From NCBI GenBank assembly GCA_964431735.1, contig CAYSLJ010000035.1, positions 1 to 48,438 of the forward strand: a DNA stretch of 48,438 bases, in the 5' to 3' direction. The notes below the pieces were generated by a model. It did not search any database. It saw only the letters and a list, made by a program, of their open reading frames with translations, and was not told where the DNA came from. Below, one piece after another: positions 29,989 to 39,388 of this stretch. The stretch is from CALARM01 sp964431735 (GTDB taxonomy: Bacteria; Vulcanimicrobiota; SpSt-956; JAKJGF01). Both the position numbers and the translations under genes were made by a program. Each line of letters opens with the position of its first letter. Positions within the stretch are counted from its first letter, which is position 1.

Positions 29989-31836
29989 AAGTGGAGATAC
30001 ATAATCTCCCTTATCTTTCTGTAAAACTAAAAGTCTTTCCCTTTCTTCTTCCAGGACTTTAAGAAGTACAGGAGGCGTATCTGACACGTCTTTTTTATAG
30101 ATTTTTTCCATTCTGTCAAGTTTTGCCAGAAGATTGGGAATTCTTATAGTGAATTGTTCTATATAATCTTCCAGGGTATAATCCTTATGAAGAACTTCTT
30201 TAAAAAGGCTCTTTAAATCATCATATAAGGGAATATATCCGCAGGGAGTTTTTATGGCTTTAACATCTCCTCTGGCACGCAGTTCCATCCATTTTACCCA
30301 GACTCTCTTATCATCCATGGTGTTTAAATACTTACCTTCTTTATTTTTCAGGAAATAATTCACATAGAATACAAGAGGTGGGTTCTTCACTTTTTCTCCA
30401 AAGACAAGGTTGTTTTTTATATATTCTCCTATACTGTAAGAAAGGAATTCAATATTGGACATTAAATTATATTTCCTTACACCTTCTTTACCTATTGTGG
30501 CAGAAGTTGTTTCTGACTCAACCATGGCACCTTTTGTCAGTATGCCATGATGCCAGTCAAAAGACTGGCACACAGGAACAGATGTATCGGAGTCTCTTCC
30601 TCCGTATATAAATCCGCTTACAGGTACTCCTTTCGGATCATCTATACCGGTATCGAGATTATCAAGCCTGTAAAGGGATACGGTATAGCGGGCATTACTG
30701 TGAGATAAGGGGATATCTTTTCCGTCTTTATCTTTTTTCTCTCTGTGCCATTCACCTGAATGATTAAATCCTTTCTCAGGTATTTCTCTTCCGTCTCCCT
30801 GCCATCTGGGATTATTATGTTCATCTATGAGAATATTGGAAAATATTGCTTCACCGTCCGTATTGAGAACTTTCCATATAAGAGGATCATCCTTCGGGTT
30901 TACATCTTTTATTATGCCGAAAATACCTTTTTCTACATTTACCGCTCTTACTTCGCCATCTATTATACGAAGGTACGAGATATCATCACCAAGGATATTT
31001 TCTCCCGGCAACATAGCTGTAGAGGTTTTTCCGCAGGCACTGGGGAAAGCACCTGTAAAATATGTTCTCCTGCATCCCGGGCCGTTAACTCCCATAAGGA
31101 GCATATGTTCTGTAAGCCAGTCTTCTTTAGCTGCTTTATTTATAGCAAGCCTCATGGCAAGTTTCTTTAAGCCGATTGTATTTCCGCCGTACTGGGTATT
31201 TGTGCTGAATACTACATTATCTGTAAGATCTATATAGACTCTTCTTTTATCCAGATTTTTGGAGACGCTGTGTTCCAGTTCTCCTGCGCTGTGGACAAAT
31301 CTAAAAAAGTCAGAACTTCCGCCGAGTTTTTTAAACTGTTCATATCCGCCTCTGTACAAAAGGTCTTCACTGTGTGCAACATAGGCAGAATCTGTTATCT
31401 GAACTGCCGATATGGAAAAAGGAGAGTTCACCGGGCCGAGGCAGAAAAGCCTTATATATACCTCACGGCCTTTCATCATATCTTTCAGTATTTCATGAAT
31501 CTCAAGAAGTCCTTTATCTCTGTCTGAAGCCTCTATATGAGGGCCGAAATCTACGCCGGAAGGAAGAAGATAACGGGTATTTTTTATATCTCTCCCCTGA
31601 TCATAATAATTGTCGTAGTGAACCGTCTGTCCATTGAGTCCTATTTTCCTCTCTTCTTTGTTTGATATGGCTGCTTCCCTTATATAATTTACATCTTCAG
31701 GGGAATCATTGCAGACAAATACTCTGTCAGGATTGCAGAGATTTACATATTTCTCTACAAATTGCATCAAATGATCATTGTTTAATTCTGATAATTTACA
31801 AAAATTTTTCTCACCAATTCTGTCTTTAAAATTCAT
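29980..31836 (-). CDS. pckG: Phosphoenolpyruvate carboxykinase (GTP)
   Basis: A 618-aa full-length protein. Seen: FPSACGKTSTAML (kinase-1a P-loop with the catalytic Cys), ILGDDISYLR (kinase-2, metal Asp), YGGNTIGLKKLAMRLAI (substrate loop), SGFIYGGRDSDTSVPVCQSFDWHHG and the guanine-binding NPPLVFYVNYFLKN, all of the GTP-dependent family. AAGGAAG precedes ATG 31836. Known reaction: oxaloacetate + GTP to PEP + GDP + CO2. The C-terminal EQ and stop lie in heptamer repeats. It is divergent from citrate synthase: the two oxaloacetate-using enzymes share a 354-base upstream region. Confidence 0.97.
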   Translation of the reverse strand: MNFKDRIGEKNFCKLSELNNDHLMQFVEKYVNLCNPDRVFVCNDSPEDVNYIREAAISNKEERKIGLNGQTVHYDNYYDQGRDIKNTRYLLPSGVDFGPHIEASDRDKGLLEIHEILKDMMKGREVYIRLFCLGPVNSPFSISAVQITDSAYVAHSEDLLYRGGYEQFKKLGGSSDFFRFVHSAGELEHSVSKNLDKRRVYIDLTDNVVFSTNTQYGGNTIGLKKLAMRLAINKAAKEDWLTEHMLLMGVNGPGCRRTYFTGAFPSACGKTSTAMLPGENILGDDISYLRIIDGEVRAVNVEKGIFGIIKDVNPKDDPLIWKVLNTDGEAIFSNILIDEHNNPRWQGDGREIPEKGFNHSGEWHREKKDKDGKDIPLSHSNARYTVSLYRLDNLDTGIDDPKGVPVSGFIYGGRDSDTSVPVCQSFDWHHGILTKGAMVESETTSATIGKEGVRKYNLMSNIEFLSYSIGEYIKNNLVFGEKVKNPPLVFYVNYFLKNKEGKYLNTMDDKRVWVKWMELRARGDVKAIKTPCGYIPLYDDLKSLFKEVLHKDYTLEDYIEQFTIRIPNLLAKLDRMEKIYKKDVSDTPPVLLKVLEEERERLLVLQKDKGDYVSPLEQ

Positions 31837-32190
31837 AAATATTTACTTCCTTTCTTGCTATTTTTTATAAACTTTTTAAATACTTACTCAGAACATGTAG
31901 TCACTTTTATAATCTACTAAAGAAATCAAATATTATATCACAAATAAGTATATGTCGTGAAAGATACTTATGATTTCCCATAAAATACACTATAAATTAA
32001 ATAATATAATAACATAATATCTTTTTTATATCAAATATTTAAATAGAAAAATTTTCTCTATCCATAGAATCCTTTTTATCTATTTCCCATCATATTAGTA
32101 TAATGATTATTTATGATTTGCTATAAACTATACTATAAAATGGAAATTTGTTTTTATGCTTATTCTAATAATAAGGAGGAATTTATTTTA
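31837..32190. other. A/T-rich divergent regulatory region between pckG and citrate synthase
   Basis: No gene. It contains TAGTATAAT (32096-32104), a fair extended -10 box without a clear -35, and TTGCTATAAACTATACTATA (32118-32137), which resembles TTGTTATGAACTATACTATA at 21791-21810. No heptamer tract is present, which is unusual for this window. Confidence 0.4.
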
Positions 32191-33489
32191 ATGTCTAAAA
32201 AAAATACGTTGACTATTACCGATAACAGGACAGGTAAAACTTATGAGATACCTGTTATAGAAGGGAATGCCATAAAAGCTATCGATTTGAGACAGATAAA
32301 AACAGATAAAGAGGATTTTGGTCTTCTCAGTTATGATCCTGCCTATCTAAACACCGCATCCTGTAAAAGCAGCATAACCTTTATAGACGGTCAAAAAGGT
32401 ATCTTGAGGTACAGGGGATATCCTGTTGAAGAACTGGCAGAAAAAAGTGATTTTTTAGAAGTATGTTACCTTTTAATATATGGTAAATTACCTTCAAAAA
32501 ATGAATATGATAATTTTACACAAACTATAATGAGTCATAATTATGTTCATGAAAACATAAAAAAATTCATGGACGGATTTCATTATAATTCCCATCCAAT
32601 GGGAATACTTGTAGGAACCATAGCAGCACTTTCTACTTTCTGGCCTGAAGCCAAAAACGTTCAAGACAGCAGGCAAAATAAAATTTCTATTCACAGATTG
32701 ATTGCCAAAATACCTACCATTGCTGCTTTTTCCTACAGGCACCGTATGGGTATGCCATATAATTATCCCAGAAATGATTACGGTTATGTAAAAAACTTTT
32801 TTCATATGATGTTTAATATGCCTGGAGAAGAGTGTAAAAAACATCCCAGATTAATAAAAGCTCTTGATACTCTCTTCATACTCCATGCAGATCATGAACA
32901 AAACTGCAGTACTACTGCAATGAGAACTGTAGGAAGTTCTCATTGTGATCCTTTTACAGCAGTAGCTGCTGCGACTACAGCTCTTTACGGACCTCTTCAT
33001 GGCGGAGCAAATGAAGCAGTACTAACAATGTTGGAGCAAATTGGTTCAAAAAAAAGGATACCTGATTTCATAAAACAGGTAAAAAACAAAGAGAAAATAC
33101 TCATGGGATTTGGTCACAGAGTTTATAAAGCATATGATCCCCGTGCTGCTATTGTAAAAAAACTTGCTCATGAAGTTTTTGAAATAACAGGGTTAAATCC
33201 TCTTCTTGAAATTGCTCTGGAACTGGAAAAAATTGCCCTTGAAGATGAATATTTTATCAGCAGAGGTCTTTATCCAAATGTTGATTTTTATACAGGTCTC
33301 ATATATCAGAGTATGGGATTTCCTACAAGTATGTTTACAGTTCTGTTTGCTATAGGACGAACACCCGGATGGTGTGCTCAATGGCTTGAAATGTTTGCAG
33401 ATGTTGAACAAAAAATAGCCAGACCAAGGCAGATTTATACAGGGGATGAAGAAAAACATTACCTTCCATTTGAAGAAAGAAAAAGTTAA
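32191..33489 (+). CDS. gltA: Citrate synthase
   Basis: A 432-aa protein. Seen: IDGQKGILRYRGYPVEEL (N-terminal lobe), HADHEQNCSTTAMR (first His region), ALYGPLHGGANEAVL (active-site His), GFGHRVYKAYDPRA (His/Arg), YPNVDFYTGL (catalytic Asp) and RPRQIYTG at the C-terminus: the full type II/hexameric-type set. AAGGAGG before ATG 32191 fixes the start; the frame upstream to 32113 is untranslated. Known reaction: acetyl-CoA + oxaloacetate to citrate. Its codon use is visibly more A/T-rich than its neighbours (for example many AAA and TTT), which might mark high expression or a different history. Confidence 0.97.
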   Translation: MSKKNTLTITDNRTGKTYEIPVIEGNAIKAIDLRQIKTDKEDFGLLSYDPAYLNTASCKSSITFIDGQKGILRYRGYPVEELAEKSDFLEVCYLLIYGKLPSKNEYDNFTQTIMSHNYVHENIKKFMDGFHYNSHPMGILVGTIAALSTFWPEAKNVQDSRQNKISIHRLIAKIPTIAAFSYRHRMGMPYNYPRNDYGYVKNFFHMMFNMPGEECKKHPRLIKALDTLFILHADHEQNCSTTAMRTVGSSHCDPFTAVAAATTALYGPLHGGANEAVLTMLEQIGSKKRIPDFIKQVKNKEKILMGFGHRVYKAYDPRAAIVKKLAHEVFEITGLNPLLEIALELEKIALEDEYFISRGLYPNVDFYTGLIYQSMGFPTSMFTVLFAIGRTPGWCAQWLEMFADVEQKIARPRQIYTGDEEKHYLPFEERKS

Positions 33490-33552
33490 AAATAGTGCCA
33501 GAATACAGATTTTTCAAAAATAGTTCTATGTCCTAAAGATTATAGTTAGTTT

Positions 33553-33596
33553 ATACTATCAAGAAACAGTGAATCTACATGTAGATAGTATTTTTT
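33553..33596 (+). terminator. Possible terminator of citrate synthase
   Basis: ATACTATC (33553-33560) pairs with GATAGTAT (33584-33591), followed by TTTTTAC. The loop contains a further palindrome TCTACATGTAGA. The stem is A/T-rich, so it is weak. It lies 64 bases after the stop, inside the gene-free stretch 33490-33845. Confidence 0.4.
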
Positions 33597-33698
33597 ACGA
33601 CATGCAGGTTCACTTTATATATATAAAATCGCCTGTCATTTTTAAACACAATCATATAGACATAAAGATAAAAAACGTTTATAATAAAAAAACTGTAT

Positions 33699-33794
33699 TA
33701 CTGACCTGAGCATAAGTATGTAATAAAGGTTTTCCCCGCGTAACACGTTACGCGTCACAAGAGCATATATGTATTATCTATACTCACCGCAGTA
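33699..33794 (+). repeat. TACTGACC inverted-repeat element enclosing heptamers
   Basis: Left arm TACTGACCTGAGCATAAGTA (from 33698), heptamers CGTAACACGTTACGCGTCAC (33739-33758), right arm ATGTATTATCTATACTCACC and CAGTA (33790-33794). It is the best-preserved copy of the composite and ends 51 bases before the GGDEF-like gene. Confidence 0.7.
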
Positions 33795-33845
33795 AAACAG
33801 GTAAACCCGCGCATAAGGCGTGTCAAAACACAAAAAGGATAATAT

Positions 33846-35462
33846 ATGAGTACTGACAATATGGAACTGGAACTATACGAAGATCTTGCCGGCGAAATTA
33901 TTGCCATATTTTCTCTTATGGTAAGACAGAAAAAACAGGTAAATGCGGAAAATCTGGCAGAAATCTTCAAACATAACAGAAAAGTCTCTCAGTTAATACA
34001 ATTATCTCAGAAAAAACTGGATATAAATAAATATAAAAGTGATGATTATTCTGAAAAACATCTGGAAGAAATTGAGAAATTAAGAAAGTCCCTTCGGGAA
34101 ACAAAACTTGAAATAGACAGGATAGAAGAAGAGGGCAACAAAAAAATAGAAACATGTCTTTCTGTTATAAGAACTATTTCCATTATGGCCAAAACACCGG
34201 AAGAAACAATCAGTAACAATATAATAAAGAAAATCACTGAAAATCTTAAATCCTCCGGAGATATGAATACAGAACTGGTAGAAAGCCATCTGAGAGAGCT
34301 GAGAGAAGAAATCGTAAAATCAGACATAAACGGTAAGGCAAAAGATGAGAAACCGAAAGAAACCAGGAAAAAGTCTCTTTTTGCCGGTATATTTAAAACA
34401 GACAGACAGAACAGTGATAATACAAACGAAGAAGATATAAAAAACTCTATAAAAGAACTTCTCTCCACTGTTATACTCCGCCTGGAAATAAAAAATGCCG
34501 AAGGGTTCAATCAAAAAATTCAGCATATCATTAAAAAGATAAAAAAAGAAGACCTTGCTTCATCCATGGAAACAATAACTTCAGATATATGTGAACTTAT
34601 AGGTGAATTCAAGGAAAAAACGGAAGAAGAAAAAAATAACCTCTATAAAGTAATGGAGGAAATAGTAACAAGACTCATAGATACTGAAAAAGAAATGATT
34701 TTCTCCTTTTCCGGCAACCAGAGTGAAGCAGATAAACATAACAGGGAATTTAATGAGAGTTTTGAACAGGATGTAACAGGTATCGAAAAGAGTTTTGAAA
34801 AAACCTCTGTAGAAGAAATAAGAAACCTTGTATTCGGGAAATTAAATAATATAAAAACATCGCTGAAAAAGAAAAAAGAAATAGACAGAAAACTCCATGA
34901 TGATGCAATGAGTTATATTTCCAGGCTCCAGGATGACCTGAAAAAAAATGAAACAGATATAAAAAAGATACAGGACATGGCAGAACTGGACAGTCTTACA
35001 GGCATATATAACAGAGGAGCTTTTCAGCAGAAATTGAAACAGGAATATAATAAATTTAAAGAAAGTAAATCCCCATGTTCTCTTATAGTTTTCGATATTG
35101 ACACATTCAAAAAGATAAACGAACTGTATACCTATGATAACGGTGATCGTATACTTCAAACAATTGCCAGATTGCTAAAAGAGAAAATACCTGAGAAATA
35201 TGTTTTTGCCCGTTACGGGGGAGGAGAATTTGTAATGATTCTTCCGGGTATAGAACTGGAACAGGCAAAACAGACTGCGGAAAAGACAAGGAAACTCATT
35301 ACTGACATAGATTTTTACCACAGAGAACAGAAGGTTCCCGTAACAATCTCTCTGGGAGTCGTAGAATTTCAGGAAAAACTTAACAGTCTCCAGCTATTAC
35401 AGAAAGCTCATGAATATATGAAATCAGCCAAGAAAAAGGGAGGCAATCAGGTCAGTTATTAA
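33846..35462 (+). CDS. Coiled-coil protein with C-terminal GGDEF-like domain (GGGEF variant)
   Basis: A 538-aa protein, no membrane segment. Seen: residues 1-370 are charged helices with coiled-coil character (EKHLEEIEKLRKSLRETKLEIDRIEEE and others). A GGDEF domain fills about 375-535: DSLTGIYNRGAFQQKL, FDIDTFKKINELYTYDNGDRIL, and the active-site loop RYGGGEF. The third residue of the signature, normally Asp/Glu and metal-binding, is Gly here. Known: changes at this position usually remove diguanylate cyclase activity. Inferred: a c-di-GMP or GTP-binding effector rather than a cyclase. AAGGAT precedes the ATG. Confidence 0.9.
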   Translation: MSTDNMELELYEDLAGEIIAIFSLMVRQKKQVNAENLAEIFKHNRKVSQLIQLSQKKLDINKYKSDDYSEKHLEEIEKLRKSLRETKLEIDRIEEEGNKKIETCLSVIRTISIMAKTPEETISNNIIKKITENLKSSGDMNTELVESHLRELREEIVKSDINGKAKDEKPKETRKKSLFAGIFKTDRQNSDNTNEEDIKNSIKELLSTVILRLEIKNAEGFNQKIQHIIKKIKKEDLASSMETITSDICELIGEFKEKTEEEKNNLYKVMEEIVTRLIDTEKEMIFSFSGNQSEADKHNREFNESFEQDVTGIEKSFEKTSVEEIRNLVFGKLNNIKTSLKKKKEIDRKLHDDAMSYISRLQDDLKKNETDIKKIQDMAELDSLTGIYNRGAFQQKLKQEYNKFKESKSPCSLIVFDIDTFKKINELYTYDNGDRILQTIARLLKEKIPEKYVFARYGGGEFVMILPGIELEQAKQTAEKTRKLITDIDFYHREQKVPVTISLGVVEFQEKLNSLQLLQKAHEYMKSAKKKGGNQVSY

Positions 35463-35463
35463 T

Positions 35464-35606
35464 CGTGATGCGTGATACTATAATCGTAACGCGTAACGCG
35501 TGACGCGTGACGGGTGGTTCGTAATGCGTAATGCGTCTTTTCACCGGTACCGGGCGAACAGTGTTCGCCCCTACTTTTCACTTTTCACCCTTCACTTCTC
35601 ACTGTT
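35464..35606. repeat. Composite heptamer block with GGGCGAACA palindrome
   Basis: CGTGATG and CGTAACG/CGTGACG units (35464-35536), the inverted repeat GGGCGAACAGTGTTCGCCC (35552-35570), then TTTTCAC/TTCTCAC-type units (35575-35606). The last of these supply the stop codon of the receiver-HisKA gene on the minus strand. Confidence 0.85.
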
Positions 35607-36294
35607 CCGACGCTTTTTCTATGTCCACAATTTTTATTCCGTCAATATATTCTTTTACTTCATATCTGGTAATAAAGGTTATTTTCTTTATAATTTCAGC
35701 CATTCTCTGGGTCTGATTTTCAATTCTTTTCAGTTGCTTATAATTCGGATGATCTGCCCTGAGCTGTGACATTAAAAACTGGGATGTCATAAGAATAGCT
35801 GCCAGAGGCTGGTTTAATTCATGAGCAGTGGCACCTGCCATTTCAACAACACCTTTGAGGAGAGACTGTTTTTCCACTTTTTTTCTAAGATAAACAGTAT
35901 AGAGATGTGTTCTCACTCTGGCAACAAGTTCTTCTTTAGGAAAAGGCTTTGTAATATAATCCACACACCCGCATTTAAAACCTTTTATCATATCATCTGT
36001 TTTACTTCTTTCGCTTATAAATATAACAGGAATATGACGGGTTTCATCATTTTCTTTAAGTTTCATAGAAAGAGAAAAACCATCCATACCGGGGAGATCA
36101 GTATCAAGTAAAATAAGATCAGCCATATAATCCTGTAACTTCAGAAGAGCTGTCTCTCCGTCCTGCACAGAGAAAACCTCATAACCTTCTTTCTTGAGTG
36201 TTTTCTTTAAAACAGTTGAAGACATGGCATCTACTACAATGATCTTCATTTTTCTCAGATCTATCTCTGTTATATCATATGTTTTAAGTGACAT
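35599..36294 (-). CDS. Response-regulator receiver fused to a HisKA dimerisation domain, no ATPase domain
   Basis: A 231-aa protein. Seen: receiver domain about 15-135 with acidic pocket VVDA, phospho-acceptor Asp in ILLDTDLPGMDGF and the Lys in YITKPF; then an HisKA helix pair with H-box GATAHELNQPLAAIL (near 160) and a second helix RIENQTQRMAEIIKKITFITRYE. The protein stops there, with no N, G1 or G2 boxes of a HATPase. ATG 36294 is chosen because GCGAGG precedes it. Inferred: needs a partner kinase in trans, or is a phosphotransfer protein. The TGA stop is contributed by a repeat, so loss of a former C-terminal domain is possible. Confidence 0.88.
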   Translation of the reverse strand: MSLKTYDITEIDLRKMKIIVVDAMSSTVLKKTLKKEGYEVFSVQDGETALLKLQDYMADLILLDTDLPGMDGFSLSMKLKENDETRHIPVIFISERSKTDDMIKGFKCGCVDYITKPFPKEELVARVRTHLYTVYLRKKVEKQSLLKGVVEMAGATAHELNQPLAAILMTSQFLMSQLRADHPNYKQLKRIENQTQRMAEIIKKITFITRYEVKEYIDGIKIVDIEKASEQ

Positions 36295-36314
36295 ACCATT
36301 AACCTCGCATGACA

Positions 36315-36333
36315 CATCACGCGTTACGCTTCA
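36315..36333. repeat. Short heptamer tract
   Basis: Two to three degenerate heptamers (CATCACG, CGTTACG, CTTCACG) between the receiver-HisKA gene and the WGR-DUF1963 gene. Confidence 0.65.
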
Positions 36334-36338
36334 CGTAT

Positions 36339-37289
36339 TTAACATGATGTCCAGCTGAAAGCGACCTGATCTTTATGTTCCCGACACTGTGTGATGCAAG
36401 CACAACCACCTTCGCCGAAACTGTAAGATATACTATCTTCGGAATCAATCTGAAATACAAGTTTCATTTCTCTTTCACAGACAGGACAGAACGGATATTC
36501 AACTGTCTGTATCCAGTAAGGCCAGCCTCCGAGTTTATCTCCCAGTGACGGTGATACAAGACCGTACATATATTCCTCTTCTTCCTCGGTCAGCTGAATA
36601 TGTTCTTCTTTAATTATCTTCTCCATTTCATCAAAACCCGGAAATTCACTTTCTATTTCCAGCCAGCCTGTAATTAATCTGGGAGGATAATAATCTACAT
36701 CATCGGGAATTTTGACATTTCTGCCTCTACCTGACGGTTCTATAAGTCTTACCAGCATAGTATCAGAGAAAGGTCTCGAATCTGTGCACCAGGTACAGTA
36801 AAATAGCTGTATAAGACCTTTACCGAACTCATTTTTTAATTCAACCGGGAGTTCATCACAGTTAATCTGAAGAAAAAACTGTAACGGTCTGTTACATCCG
36901 GCACAGAGGGGCCATCTTTCACCTTTTGAAAGATAGGGAGTTCCGCAGAATTTAGATGATTTTTGAGCGCCATCTCCTTCTTTTACAACAGGTCTCCATG
37001 CTCTTTTTTTTAATCTATCTATCTGCCCTGTAAGACTCCTTTCTATATGAGGAATTTCATTCAGTAATGGCTGATTGATCTGAAGATTTTTTATCAGTTT
37101 GCCAAATATATCATCTGTTACCTTATCAGTAATTTCTATATAACCTTTTTTTAATTTTTCTTTGATCATCTTTTCATAATTTATTTTAGCTTCTTCATCG
37201 GACGAACATTCTACTGTAATAATTTTATCTTCAATAGAAACAGACCAGAAATTACCTGATTTATTATCTTTAAATATTCTTTTCCTCAT
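36339..37289 (-). CDS. WGR-domain plus DUF1963 (YwqG-like) protein
   Basis: A 316-aa protein. Seen: an N-terminal WGR-like domain (residues 1-60: SGNFWSVSIEDKIITVECSS...KLKKGYIEI), then a DUF1963 region with FCGTPYLSKGERWPLCAGC, PLQFFLQINCDELP, and LGGWPYWIQTVEYPFCPVC near the C-terminus. There are several CxxC pairs (CAGC, CTWC, CPVC). AAGGAGG precedes ATG 37289. Known: WGR domains occur in PARPs and MolR-type bacterial proteins; YwqG has no assigned role. Inferred: might act with HEAT proteins such as the one at 23.8 kb, but they are not adjacent. Confidence 0.8.
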   Translation of the reverse strand: MRKRIFKDNKSGNFWSVSIEDKIITVECSSDEEAKINYEKMIKEKLKKGYIEITDKVTDDIFGKLIKNLQINQPLLNEIPHIERSLTGQIDRLKKRAWRPVVKEGDGAQKSSKFCGTPYLSKGERWPLCAGCNRPLQFFLQINCDELPVELKNEFGKGLIQLFYCTWCTDSRPFSDTMLVRLIEPSGRGRNVKIPDDVDYYPPRLITGWLEIESEFPGFDEMEKIIKEEHIQLTEEEEEYMYGLVSPSLGDKLGGWPYWIQTVEYPFCPVCEREMKLVFQIDSEDSISYSFGEGGCACITQCREHKDQVAFSWTSC

Positions 37290-37318
37290 AAAAATTCCTC
37301 CTTATCGTGGATGGATAA

Positions 37319-37349
37319 GGGCGTTTAATTAAACGCCCCTCACTACTCA
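37319..37349. repeat. 20-bp palindrome plus short CACTACT tract
   Basis: GGGCGTTTAATTAAACGCCC (37319-37338), identical to 22095-22114 and 39438-39457, followed by CTCACTACTCACTG. The last units overlap the final Gln codon and stop of the Fe-S oxidoreductase gene. Confidence 0.9.
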
Positions 37350-39347
37350 CTGTAAAGCCTGTTCCACTACTTCTGCAAGATCGATTACTTTCAGTTCCTT
37401 CTGTTTTGATTTCAGTCCGTCTTCGAACATAGTAAGACAGTAAGGACATGCGGTGCATATCTTTTCTGCTCCTGTTTTGAGGGCATCTTCTGTTCTTGTC
37501 TCATTAATTCTTGTGCCAAGATGTTCTTCCATCCACATTCTTCCGCCACCTGCACCACAGCAGAAACTTTTTTCTCCGGCTCGTTCCATTTCCAGGAGTT
37601 TAACACCTGATACAGATTTAAGAATTTCCCTGGGAGAACTGTAGATTTCATTATGCCTTCCGAGATAACATGAGTCATGATAAGTCATGGACGTATTGAC
37701 AGGTGTTTTAGTTTTTATTTTACCATTCTTTATCAGATCATGTATAAACTCGGAATGATGAATTACGTCATAATTGCCTCCGAACTGAGGATAATCTTTC
37801 TTAAGAGAATTCATACAATGAGGACACATCGTTATTATTTTCTTTACATTATAATTATTCAATATCTCCACATTTTCCTGAATCATCATCTGTGCGAGAT
37901 ATTCATTACCCATTCTTCTTGCCGTTTCGCCACAGCATTTTTCTTCTGTCCCCAGTATGGCAAAATTCACATCTGCAGCTTTCAGTATTTTCACAAGGGC
38001 AATAGCAACCTTTTTATTTCTGTCATCAAAGGAACCGGCACATCCGACCCATAAGAGATAATCTACAGCACCATCTTCTGCCATGGTTTTCACCTGAAGA
38101 TCCTTTGCCCAGTCAGCACGAGAGGCAAACCCTATACCCCATGGATTGGAATTATTTTCCATATTGGTAAAACAGCGCTGAATCTCCGGTGACATAGAGC
38201 TTTCATCCAGAACAAGGGTTCTTCTCATATCTATAATTTTATGAATATGTTCTATAAATACAGGACATGCCTGCTGACATCCCATACAGGTTGTGCATGA
38301 CCATATAACATCTTCAGGAATTACTTCACCTACAAGTTTTGTCGTAAGTATAGCCAGTTCTTCTTCCCCTTCTTTTTTGCCGTTCTTCTTCAGCAGTTCC
38401 GGCCCTTTTTTCTTAAGATGTCCCTTCAGGTCATGAATCATTTTCCAGGGAGAAAGAGGTTTTCCGGTAAGATAGGCAGGACAGTTTACCTGACACCTGC
38501 CGCATTCCGTACATGCATAGAGGTCAAGCAACTGTTTCCAGGTGAATTCTTCAATTTTTGTAACACCAAAGGTTTCTCTGTTTTCATCTTCCAGATCCAG
38601 TTTTGTAAGTTCAACCTTCGGTCTGAAGCTTCTGAAGAATATATTTGGAATTGATCCGAGCAGATGAAGATGTTTTGAATAGGGTATATACATAAGAAAA
38701 ACCAGTATGACAATATTATGGAGCCACCAGAAAACTCTTTCCGCACCATGAGAACTTATAGACACCAATAACCTTGAGGCAAAAGCAGAAACAGGTATAA
38801 AGGAAGCATTTTGAACCAGTATCTGTCCCTGGGGGAGGTTCATCTGAATCCCCCTTTCTGCAAACATGGCAAATATAAGTATTATTATAAGGCCGAGTAC
38901 TATAAAAGCATCGACTTTTGCAGAAGGGTCATCTATCTTCAGTCTTTCAGGTTTCAGAATAAATCTTCTTACAAGAGAAACTGCAATGGCACCGAGAACC
39001 AGAACTCCAAATATATCCTGAAGGGCAAGCAGGAGACTGTATACAGGTCCAAGAAAAGCAAAATTTATCTTATTATAAAAACCGTTAAGAAAACTCTCTG
39101 CAGTACCTATAGAAAGTACTATAAATCCCCAGAATATAATAAAATGCCCTATACCGGCAATCTCCTTTATTACTCTCAACTGACCGAATACATAAAGTAT
39201 AACAGATTTTATCCTTTCAGGAATATTATCAAACCGGTCTTCTTTTTTTCCGAGACAAAGGAATCTGTAAAGTCTGTATGCAGAATTAAGAAAAACCGTT
39301 ACTGCAATAAGTGTTAAAACAAATAATATAATATTTTCGGGAAACAT
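37347..39347 (-). CDS. Membrane-bound Fe-S oxidoreductase, ETF:quinone oxidoreductase (EMO)-like
   Basis: A 666-aa protein. Seen: about six transmembrane helices in residues 1-235 (NarI/respiratory gamma-like, with His residues that could bind haem), two 4Fe-4S motifs CTECGRCQVNCP and CTTCMGCQQACP (about 275-370), and two CCG cysteine-rich domains with CCGETARRMG and CCGAGGGRMW. This is the HdrD/GlpC-like membrane protein that accompanies EtfAB in beta-oxidising anaerobes. Here etfB-etfA lie upstream on the same strand with one gene between. Inferred: carries electrons from reduced ETF through Fe-S centres and haem to menaquinone. AAGGAG is unusually far (about 18 bases) from the ATG. The stop codon lies in a repeat. 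Confidence 0.9.
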   Translation of the reverse strand: MFPENIILFVLTLIAVTVFLNSAYRLYRFLCLGKKEDRFDNIPERIKSVILYVFGQLRVIKEIAGIGHFIIFWGFIVLSIGTAESFLNGFYNKINFAFLGPVYSLLLALQDIFGVLVLGAIAVSLVRRFILKPERLKIDDPSAKVDAFIVLGLIIILIFAMFAERGIQMNLPQGQILVQNASFIPVSAFASRLLVSISSHGAERVFWWLHNIVILVFLMYIPYSKHLHLLGSIPNIFFRSFRPKVELTKLDLEDENRETFGVTKIEEFTWKQLLDLYACTECGRCQVNCPAYLTGKPLSPWKMIHDLKGHLKKKGPELLKKNGKKEGEEELAILTTKLVGEVIPEDVIWSCTTCMGCQQACPVFIEHIHKIIDMRRTLVLDESSMSPEIQRCFTNMENNSNPWGIGFASRADWAKDLQVKTMAEDGAVDYLLWVGCAGSFDDRNKKVAIALVKILKAADVNFAILGTEEKCCGETARRMGNEYLAQMMIQENVEILNNYNVKKIITMCPHCMNSLKKDYPQFGGNYDVIHHSEFIHDLIKNGKIKTKTPVNTSMTYHDSCYLGRHNEIYSSPREILKSVSGVKLLEMERAGEKSFCCGAGGGRMWMEEHLGTRINETRTEDALKTGAEKICTACPYCLTMFEDGLKSKQKELKVIDLAEVVEQALQ

Positions 39348-39388
39348 AATTTTTTAGAATATATACTCCTTTCATTATTTACGAGAAT

